Below, piece after piece: positions 47,455 to 54,083 of a stretch of 64,000 nt of DNA. A program made the position numbers and the translations under genes. Source of the stretch: Desulfotignum sp. (GTDB taxonomy: Bacteria; Desulfobacterota; Desulfobacteria; Desulfobacterales; Desulfobacteraceae); assembly GCA_021737695.1 (NCBI GenBank), contig JAIPDL010000007.1:1-64000 (forward strand), read 5' to 3'. A model generated the notes under the pieces. It was not told where the DNA came from. It did no database searches and worked only from the letters and a program-made list of their open reading frames with translations. The first letter of the stretch is position 1; each line of letters begins with the position of its first letter.

Positions 47455-48576
47455 ATGAAGTTGGGACAGGCCAGAGACTTGTTTTCAGAGATGATGAATA
47501 TTGCCGGTATCCAAGTGAATGGGGACCGGCCGTTTGATATCCGGATCAAAAACGATCAATTTTTCCAACGGGTGACGGCATCCCCGGCTTTGGGCCTGGG
47601 TGAGTCCTATATGGATGGCTGGTGGGATTGCCGGGCACCGGATCAGTTCATTGAAAAAATACTCCGGGCCAATCTTCTCAAACAGATCAAACAGGACCGG
47701 ATCACGGCCTGGAACGCCCTGATGGCAAAAATTTTCAATCTCCAGACCATTAAACGGGCATTTACCGTGGGCAAACAGCATTATGATATCGGCAATGACC
47801 TGTATCAAAAGATGCTGGGCAAACGGATGCAGTATACCTGCGGATACTGGAAAGATGCCCGGAACCTGGACGAGGCCCAGGAGGCCAAACTGGACATGAT
47901 CTGCCGGAAACTGGCACTGGCACGGGGAATGACTGTCCTGGAACTCGGGTGCGGGTTCGGCGGATTTGCCCGGTATGCGGCTGAAAAATATCAGGTGTCT
48001 GTGACCGGGTTTACCGTGTCAAAAGCCCAGGCAGAATTCGGCAAAGAATACTGCAAAGATCTGCCCGTGGATATCCGGCTGGATGATTACCGCAATGCCA
48101 AAGGCACCTATGACCGCATCCTGTCCATCGGCCTGATGGAGCATGTGGGATTTAAAAACTACCGGACCTATATGGAACTGACCCGCAACCTGCTTAAAAA
48201 AGACGGGATCGCGTTCGCGCATACCATCGGCGGGAATATCACCACTCGGATCTGCAATCCCTGGACGGCCAAATACATTTTTCCCAATTCCGTGCTGCCG
48301 TCCATCGCCGAGCTGGGAAGAGCCATGGAAGGGCTGTTTGTCCTGGAAGACTGCCACAATTTCGGGGAAGATTATGACAAAACCCTGATGGCCTGGTATG
48401 ACAACTTCAAGGCAGCCTGGCCTCAGCTCAAAGACCGGTATGACGACCGGTTTTTTCGGATGTGGGAATATTACCTGCTCAGTTCCGCCGGCGGGTTCCG
48501 GGCCCGGTCCATGCAGCTGTGGCAGATGGTGCTGACCCGGCCCGGCCGGCCACAACCGGACTGCCGGATCTCGTGA
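47455..48576 (+). CDS. cfa: Cyclopropane-fatty-acyl-phospholipid synthase
   Basis: The 373-aa methyltransferase adds a methylene from SAM to unsaturated acyl chains in the membrane. The N-terminal region (about 1-105) is followed by the SAM domain, with motif I ELGCGFGGFARYAAEKY (about 163-179). Conserved YTCGYW (about 123) and SIGLMEHVGFKNY (about 224-236) lie further along, and the C-terminal Trp/Tyr-rich part is intact. GGAGG lies before the ATG. Cfa is usual in Desulfobacteraceae, whose cyclopropane lipids are known biomarkers. The next gene starts 8 bases later. Confidence 0.94.
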   Translation: MKLGQARDLFSEMMNIAGIQVNGDRPFDIRIKNDQFFQRVTASPALGLGESYMDGWWDCRAPDQFIEKILRANLLKQIKQDRITAWNALMAKIFNLQTIKRAFTVGKQHYDIGNDLYQKMLGKRMQYTCGYWKDARNLDEAQEAKLDMICRKLALARGMTVLELGCGFGGFARYAAEKYQVSVTGFTVSKAQAEFGKEYCKDLPVDIRLDDYRNAKGTYDRILSIGLMEHVGFKNYRTYMELTRNLLKKDGIAFAHTIGGNITTRICNPWTAKYIFPNSVLPSIAELGRAMEGLFVLEDCHNFGEDYDKTLMAWYDNFKAAWPQLKDRYDDRFFRMWEYYLLSSAGGFRARSMQLWQMVLTRPGRPQPDCRIS

Positions 48577-48584
48577 GGCCGGCC

Positions 48585-49565
48585 ATGATTCAGACGGATG
48601 TAATCGTTGTGGGCGGCGGACCGGCAGGATCAGCCTGTGCGGCCTGCCTCAAAAAAACCGGAATGGATGTCAGGATTCTGGACAAACAAGGCTTTCCCAG
48701 GAAAAAACTGTGTGCCGGATGGATCTCACCCGGGGTGTTTGATGACCTGGGATACGACCCAGATACCTACCCCCACGCCTTGACCCGGATCCACAAGATT
48801 CACTTTCACCTGTTTCAGGTTCCTTTGCCCGTGAGAACGCGCCAGTATGCAGTCCGGCGTATCGAGTTCGACCACTGGCTGCTCCAGAAGGCCAGGGTGC
48901 CCGTGCACACCCATACCGTGAAAAAAATTCAAACAGACCGGTCCGGGTATGTGATCGATGATCAGTTTGAATGCCGGTACCTGGTCGGGGCCGGCGGCAC
49001 CCACTGCCCGGTGCGGCGCACCTGTATGGCGCCCGGGCCGTCCCGTCCGGAAACCGCCCGCATCGCCGCCGTGGAAAAAGAATTTCAAGGCCCGCAACAG
49101 GTCCGGGAGTGCCATATCTGGTATCTGGAAAACGGCCTGCCCGGGTACGCGTGGTACCTGCCCAAAAAAGGCGGGTGGATCAACATCGGCATAGGCGGCA
49201 AACAGCACCGTCTGACGGCCCGGAAAACCACCATCATGGATCACTGGCGCACGTTTATCCGCCGCCTGATGGATAAAGGTTTTCTGGACCAATCCCCGGG
49301 CAATCCCTCAGGGCATACCTATTATCTGCGGCATGCCCCTTTTCACCGGAAAGCTTTGGAAAACAGCATGCCGGACAATATGTTTGCCATCGGCGATGCT
49401 GCCGGCCTGTCCACCCTGGACATGGGGGAAGGCATTCATGCAGCCGTCCAGAGCGGCATTGCCGCGGCTGATGCCATCATTTCAGGCCGTCCCATGCAAC
49501 TGAACCATATTTCCCGGTTCAGCCTGCCGGGCCTGGTGGCCGCCGGAATCCGGCCGCCGAAGTAA
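48585..49565 (+). CDS. FAD-dependent oxidoreductase of the geranylgeranyl reductase family
   Basis: The 326-aa flavoprotein has an N-terminal FAD-binding GGGPAGSACA (about 10-19), a KKLCAGWISPGV motif (about 43-54) typical of this group, and the second FAD motif FAIGDAAGLSTLDMGEGI (about 265-282). Family members reduce isoprenoid double bonds or other lipid unsaturations. Placement 8 bases after cfa suggests a lipid substrate. The start with GAGG upstream at 48585 replaces the ORF-track start inside cfa. Confidence 0.85.
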   Translation: MIQTDVIVVGGGPAGSACAACLKKTGMDVRILDKQGFPRKKLCAGWISPGVFDDLGYDPDTYPHALTRIHKIHFHLFQVPLPVRTRQYAVRRIEFDHWLLQKARVPVHTHTVKKIQTDRSGYVIDDQFECRYLVGAGGTHCPVRRTCMAPGPSRPETARIAAVEKEFQGPQQVRECHIWYLENGLPGYAWYLPKKGGWINIGIGGKQHRLTARKTTIMDHWRTFIRRLMDKGFLDQSPGNPSGHTYYLRHAPFHRKALENSMPDNMFAIGDAAGLSTLDMGEGIHAAVQSGIAAADAIISGRPMQLNHISRFSLPGLVAAGIRPPK

Positions 49566-49569
49566 TTGA

Positions 49570-49620
49570 AGATCAGAAGTTAGAAGTTCGAGATCAGAAG
49601 TTCAGAAGTTCAAAAGATCA
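49570..49620. repeat. Short imperfect tandem repeat
   Basis: Two units of 21 and 23 bases beginning AGATCAGAAGTT stand in tandem, followed by a partial third (AAGATCAAGAG). It lies right after the flavoprotein stop. No function is evident. Confidence 0.5.
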
Positions 49621-49630
49621 AGAGGGGTGA

Positions 49631-49876
49631 TCAGCTGTTAGTTTCCCGCTGTTGCCATATACTGCTGAAATCCATATCAGAGATTTTCAGCTTCAACCAG
49701 GCAGCCAGACGGCCGGGAACGGATCCGAGTTGTTTACCACTGTCCCACAATTGGCTGAAAAGATTTAACACCAAGCCAAAAACGGCGAAAGAAACGATAG
49801 CGACATGAGCCAAAAACTGGGGATCATCCATGTTTGTATTTTGGTTTGATTGAATGATTGGGGTGGATTTCTCCAT
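49631..49876 (-). CDS. Small single-span membrane protein of unknown function
   Basis: The 81-aa protein has an Asn/Gln-rich N-terminus, one membrane helix (about 22-43, AHVAIVSFAVFGLVLNLFSQL) and an amphipathic C-terminus with a Trp. A strong GAGGAGG site precedes the ATG at 49876, so the gene is probably real; the longer ORF-track start is less likely. I do not recognise a family. It lies 150 bases downstream of the mttB-like gene on the same strand and may or may not belong with it. Confidence 0.6.
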   Translation of the reverse strand: MEKSTPIIQSNQNTNMDDPQFLAHVAIVSFAVFGLVLNLFSQLWDSGKQLGSVPGRLAAWLKLKISDMDFSSIWQQRETNS

Positions 49877-50027
49877 TGGTGCCTCCTCATTTGAAGTTAA
49901 CATCTGTTAACAAGCTCTTTCGCAGACAGCGAAAGAAACGGCATAAGAACTTGCCCACAAGAATATTTCATACAGAAAATATCTCATAATGAAAAACCCC
50001 TGTCAAGGGAAAAATTTTTTTTCGACA

Positions 50028-51206
50028 TCAGGCCAGAAAGACTTTCCCGGTATTCCTGACCGTGTGATTTTCCCGCATGTAATTGGCCTGACTGCCGTTG
50101 CGCATGATCACCGCAACCCCTTCCGGGTCATAGTCGTCCACCTGATATGCCGGGGCCTGGTCCGGTGTGGTTTCACGGCACAGGTCAATATGCCGTTCAA
50201 GCTTGGCGATGGAAAAAGATACCAGCTCTTTTAAAAACCCGAAACTGTGACGCATCTGGTGAAATCCATATTTTTTCATGAGCGCGTATCCATTGACCGC
50301 TTCTTTTTCAGCAATCTCATTGGGGTGGGCCTGGCTGGTAGTGCAGGCAGTCTGGATGGAGGGCAGATTCAATCGCTGGTTCACCTTTTCCATGATGAGG
50401 TTGGCAATGTTAAAGGATATCAACCCTAAGTTGACGGCGTAATTGTCCTTGATGCTGGCAATGGACGGCAGGCCGGCATGCACGACCATAATGCCGGGAT
50501 TGAGCACCTGGGCCAGGGTAATACCGAACAGGGCTTCGGCATGGGTCAACGTGACCAGTCCGGACATGGAATAGGGGGCGGAAAGCCCGGCCATGGGCAT
50601 GGTGGACACATAAATGGGAATGCCTTTGCGCACACAGGACAAAAACGGCGGAATCATGCTGTCAATGATATTCAAGGGACTGTTGATAATGGAAAACTGG
50701 ATGGTGAATCCCCCCCGGGTTTCATGAATCTGCCGGGCCTTTTCAATGCCCGCTTCCGTGACGGCAGCGGCATACACGGGTTTATTGCAGTTTTCAATAA
50801 TGGTTTCCATGACCCTGACTTCCTGCTTGGGGATCAATACCCCTCTGGCCATGAAATCCACCACATCCGCCTGATCCACGATGCGGGCGATCTGGGCGAC
50901 ATTATCAAATGTCGGTTGGATCAATTCCCCGCTGGTGTCGTCATGGACAAAGGGGGCCGTTCCCCCCACACCAAAAGCATTTTCCCTGATCCAGTACTGG
51001 TCCCGTTTGGGCGTATCGGCAAGGGCCTGCTCCACCAGCGGCGACAGCACATGTAGATGTTCGGTGGTCTCATCATAGGCAGCCAAGCCCGTGTCTTCCA
51101 GAATCTGTCTGACTTCGGGAGAGCTGCAACGTATGCCTGTTTCTTCCAGGACCTGCAATGCGTCCTGATGGATTTGGTCCAGATACTCATTGCTCACTAA
51201 ATTCAT
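50028..51206 (-). CDS. MttB-family (trimethylamine methyltransferase-like) protein, non-pyrrolysine
   Basis: The 392-aa TIM-barrel protein belongs to the MttB superfamily, with LEETGIRCSSPEVRQIL near residue 20 and FSIINSPLNIIDS and ITLAQVLNPGIMVVHAG in the barrel. It is shorter than classic MttB (about 490 aa), has no in-frame TAG, and stops at TGA, so it is not the pyrrolysine form. Non-Pyl members demethylate quaternary amines such as glycine betaine or proline betaine towards a corrinoid protein. No corrinoid-protein gene is adjacent. Its ATG directly abuts the MBL stop (TAAATG), so it is the last gene of a three-gene operon. Confidence 0.85.
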   Translation of the reverse strand: MNLVSNEYLDQIHQDALQVLEETGIRCSSPEVRQILEDTGLAAYDETTEHLHVLSPLVEQALADTPKRDQYWIRENAFGVGGTAPFVHDDTSGELIQPTFDNVAQIARIVDQADVVDFMARGVLIPKQEVRVMETIIENCNKPVYAAAVTEAGIEKARQIHETRGGFTIQFSIINSPLNIIDSMIPPFLSCVRKGIPIYVSTMPMAGLSAPYSMSGLVTLTHAEALFGITLAQVLNPGIMVVHAGLPSIASIKDNYAVNLGLISFNIANLIMEKVNQRLNLPSIQTACTTSQAHPNEIAEKEAVNGYALMKKYGFHQMRHSFGFLKELVSFSIAKLERHIDLCRETTPDQAPAYQVDDYDPEGVAVIMRNGSQANYMRENHTVRNTGKVFLA

Positions 51207-52070
51207 TTATCTGCCTCTCTCTTTGAGGGTCAATGTCATCCCGTCCCAGGCGAATACCATGTTTTCAAAGCCTGCCTCAAGGGCACGGTAATCTGTAAAA
51301 CTGCGGTGCCAGTATTCTTCCAGGTGAATGAAGACCACCTTTTCTGCCTGGATCCGCCGGCTCAGGGCCACGGTCTGACCAAAGGTGTACAGGGTAGTCC
51401 TGGAGATGTGGTCTTCCGGGTACACGTATCCGTGTCTCAACCCGGTTTCAAACATTCCCGGCTGGATAAACAGCACATCCGGGCGCTGAACCGCAGGATC
51501 CTGTTCGGGAAACGGCTTGATGTCACACGGGGCATACACCACTTTTGCGCCGTTTTTTTCAAACACATATATATAGGCGACCTGGTCCCCCCGGTCCACC
51601 GGGATGGCTGTCACCTGAATTGCCCCGATAAGCGTCTGCCGGTCAAACGGTTCACAGCACAGAAATCCGGATTTTTCGTAAAATGATACCAGGGAGCCGT
51701 ATGCCGTACTGACTTGCCTGAAACTTTCCAGCAGCTGCCGTGGCATCACCAGACGGACGGTTTTTTCCGGAAATGCCTGCCAGGTCCTGAAATCAATGGT
51801 CATCTGCTCCACCACCCGGAATCCTTCGATATGATCCGGATCCAAGTGGGTGAGCATCAGGTGAGTGATGACACGGATATCCGACCGGTTCAGCTGCCGG
51901 GAAATTTCAGCCGGGGTATCGATCAGAATATTTTCATCATGCAGAAATGCGGCAGGTCCCCCTCTTTCAAACGGTCCCCCCTTCTCCCGCGCTTCTGTGC
52001 AGACACGGCACCGGCACAATGGCTTGGGGATAACTGTGCATCCCCCGGACCCCAGTATTGAAAAATCCAT
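51207..52070 (-). CDS. PhnP-like MBL-fold metallohydrolase with altered metal motif
   Basis: The 287-aa protein resembles PhnP/PqqB-type metallo-beta-lactamases, with an N-terminal GSGGCTVIPKPLCRCRVC zinc-binding Cys cluster and later Asp and His metal ligands. The first metal motif reads THLDPDH instead of THxHxDH, so the second histidine is aspartate; the metal site or reaction may differ. PhnP hydrolyses cyclic phosphodiesters, but the substrate here is unknown. It lies between an asparagine-synthetase-like gene (21 bases) and an mttB-like gene (0 bases). Confidence 0.83.
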   Translation of the reverse strand: MDFSILGSGGCTVIPKPLCRCRVCTEAREKGGPFERGGPAAFLHDENILIDTPAEISRQLNRSDIRVITHLMLTHLDPDHIEGFRVVEQMTIDFRTWQAFPEKTVRLVMPRQLLESFRQVSTAYGSLVSFYEKSGFLCCEPFDRQTLIGAIQVTAIPVDRGDQVAYIYVFEKNGAKVVYAPCDIKPFPEQDPAVQRPDVLFIQPGMFETGLRHGYVYPEDHISRTTLYTFGQTVALSRRIQAEKVVFIHLEEYWHRSFTDYRALEAGFENMVFAWDGMTLTLKERGR

Positions 52071-52091
52071 GATACCCGCCGGGAATTGCCG

Positions 52092-53579
52092 TTATTTGAA
52101 CGGATCCCATCGGACGGTCTGTTTTTCATATGCCGGCGGGAACAGTTTCAGAAACTCATCATAGTAATACAACTCTTTAAAAGAGGCGAATTTAAGCCCG
52201 TATGCAGCCTTGGGACGATGCTCGAACTCTTTGGGATCGATTTTTTTGGCAATGATGTCATCCATCACGTCATCCATGCCTGTTCCCATGGCAAACCGGA
52301 GCTTTTCCCGATCGGCGATCTGTTGCGGAAGCATGTCCCGGAACGCTTCCCGGAGCACATATTTTTCGATCTGTTTTTCCCCGTGAATCTTCCATTTCAT
52401 GGGAATTTTCGCAGCAAATGCCACCACCCGGGAATCCAGAAATGGCGTCTTGTAAACCACACTGTTGGCCATCCAGCTGCGGTCCATCCGCCGCAACGCC
52501 GTGTTATAGGCGATTTCCAGCAGTTTCTGGGCAAGCCGGTCCCGCTGCTCCTCGCTTTTGACCTTGGGGTTCTTCAATACCATGCGGTACCCGCCGAACA
52601 GTTCATCCGCCCCTTCTCCGATCAGCACGACATCACTGTATTCCTTGACTTTCCGGGATACGTAATAATTGGACAGGATCCCGGAGATACAGTCTTCATC
52701 AAAACTTTCCAGATACCAGACGGCTTCGGGAATGATCTGTTCGATATCCTCATCCGTGATTTCGTAAACATAATGTTCCAGTCCCAGAAAGTCGGCCATC
52801 AGTTTCGCATTTTCCAGATCCGGCCCCGGAGCCTGTTTTACCGTGCCGGTAAACAGCTTTAGATCAGGGTTAAACTCTTTGGCAATGGCCGCCACAATCG
52901 AGCTGTCCAGACCACCGCTCAAAGACACTGCATCGGCACCATCCATCCGCCGTTTCACGGCATCGATCATCAATTCCCTGAGAATGGCGGCAGCCTCCAT
53001 CACATCATTCCCCGGCTCCGGCACCTCCGGTTGAAACACGGGATACGATTTCAGCCCTTTTTTGGAACTGTAGATATGTCCCGGCGGCAGTTCCTGGATA
53101 TCGAACTGGACATGATCCTTCAACCCTTTCATTTCACTGCTGAAATGAAACACCTCACCGCTCCACCCGTAGAAAAGCGGTCTGGCACCGATCCCGTCCC
53201 GGGCCAGAATCACCTCATCATTTTTTTCGACAATCGCGCATACAAAACTGCCGTCCATGTGCGAAAAGCAGTCCTGATCATACTTATCGTACAGATCGAT
53301 GAACAGGTCTATATCCCGCTGGCCGCTGTCGGCACGGTCATCCACCAGCTCTCCGTCAAACAGAAAATAGGGGGGTTCGTCAAGGTTTGAACAAATGGTG
53401 CGTTCCGGCGACAGATTAATCTCATTGGCGCCCACCACGCCCCGGCGATCGGGAATCGACCGGACACAGGTATTGTCCGCCCCGCGATGACGCATGTCAT
53501 TGAGTATTTTCCCCAGCATCGGGGCACAATCCGCACTAATTTTCCCATGCTGGGAGACGATTCCGGCGATACAGGCCAT
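52092..53579 (-). CDS. Asparagine-synthetase-like protein with defective glutaminase site
   Basis: The 495-aa protein has the AsnB architecture: N-terminal class II glutaminase-like domain (about 1-190) and C-terminal synthetase domain with the PP-loop LSGGLDSSIV (about 222-231) and GEGADELFGGY. The N-terminus is MACIAG where AsnB has MCGIAG, so the nucleophile Cys2 is Ala and the neighbouring Gly is Cys. The usual NGE is DGE (FDGELVDD). The AGGAGG site fixes the start. Glutamine hydrolysis is probably lost, so it may use ammonia or another amine to amidate an unknown acid. It leads an operon with the MBL and MttB-like genes. Confidence 0.88.
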   Translation of the reverse strand: MACIAGIVSQHGKISADCAPMLGKILNDMRHRGADNTCVRSIPDRRGVVGANEINLSPERTICSNLDEPPYFLFDGELVDDRADSGQRDIDLFIDLYDKYDQDCFSHMDGSFVCAIVEKNDEVILARDGIGARPLFYGWSGEVFHFSSEMKGLKDHVQFDIQELPPGHIYSSKKGLKSYPVFQPEVPEPGNDVMEAAAILRELMIDAVKRRMDGADAVSLSGGLDSSIVAAIAKEFNPDLKLFTGTVKQAPGPDLENAKLMADFLGLEHYVYEITDEDIEQIIPEAVWYLESFDEDCISGILSNYYVSRKVKEYSDVVLIGEGADELFGGYRMVLKNPKVKSEEQRDRLAQKLLEIAYNTALRRMDRSWMANSVVYKTPFLDSRVVAFAAKIPMKWKIHGEKQIEKYVLREAFRDMLPQQIADREKLRFAMGTGMDDVMDDIIAKKIDPKEFEHRPKAAYGLKFASFKELYYYDEFLKLFPPAYEKQTVRWDPFK

Positions 53580-53613
53580 TTTGATACCTCCTGATATGAG
53601 TACTTGGTTGGCA

Positions 53614-53643
53614 AAAATGACGGAAATGACTTCCCGTCATTTT
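53614..53643 (-). terminator. Hairpin after the ferredoxin gene
   Basis: AAAATGACGG and CCGTCATTTT form a perfect 10-bp stem with a 10-base loop. On the minus strand it lies about 100 bases downstream of the ferredoxin stop, and its 3' arm ends in T residues followed by TG. It likely separates the Mo-enzyme operon from the asparagine-synthetase-like operon. It could also be an operator of the latter. Confidence 0.55.
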
Positions 53644-53742
53644 AAGATATGTTTATCATAATTTCATAAATTCTAAAATTAAAAATTTTGAATAGAAAAT
53701 ATTTTAACCATCTTCCCCCAACCAGGCGCGTCTCCCTTTTTT

Positions 53743-54078
53743 CTATCCTTTGGTCCAGAGGATCGCTTTGCGTTTCTCCGGAAGCTGCTGCTGCAGATCC
53801 TCAAGTTTTCCAAAAGTCAGAATGTTGGCCATGCAGTGTTTGACACATGCGGGTGCCATGCCCTGTTTCACCCTTCCGGCACAAAACACGCACGCCCGGG
53901 TGAAGGTGGGAATATAGGTGATAAACAGCTGGTCATTGGGCAGCCGGTGGATGAATTCCTGTACTTCCACTCCGCCGGCCCGGCCCGCGGGCCGGTGGTA
54001 TTCCTGCTTGCAGGCCACTTCGCAGCTTTTGCACCCGGTGCAGTATTCATAATCGATGAGCATTGCATATGTTGACAT
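53743..54078 (-). CDS. 4Fe-4S ferredoxin-like electron-transfer subunit
   Basis: The 111-aa protein has an N-terminal ferredoxin pattern (YCTGCKSCEVACKQEYH) and a second Cys group (CVFCAGRVKQGMAPACVKHC), resembling a shortened beta subunit of DMSO-reductase-family enzymes. It probably moves electrons to or from the molybdopterin subunit encoded 5 bases upstream. The ATG at 54078 has AAGGAT upstream. The short length (normal beta subunits are about 190-250 aa) suggests two clusters rather than four. Confidence 0.87.
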   Translation of the reverse strand: MSTYAMLIDYEYCTGCKSCEVACKQEYHRPAGRAGGVEVQEFIHRLPNDQLFITYIPTFTRACVFCAGRVKQGMAPACVKHCMANILTFGKLEDLQQQLPEKRKAILWTKG

Positions 54079-54083
54079 GATTC

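Noticed and set aside
50028-50030. Possibility that the TGA stop of the mttB-like gene encodes selenocysteine, or that an in-frame TAG encodes pyrrolysine
   Set aside because: No TAG is in frame. After the TGA the frame reads into AT-rich sequence without conserved residues or a SECIS-like hairpin.
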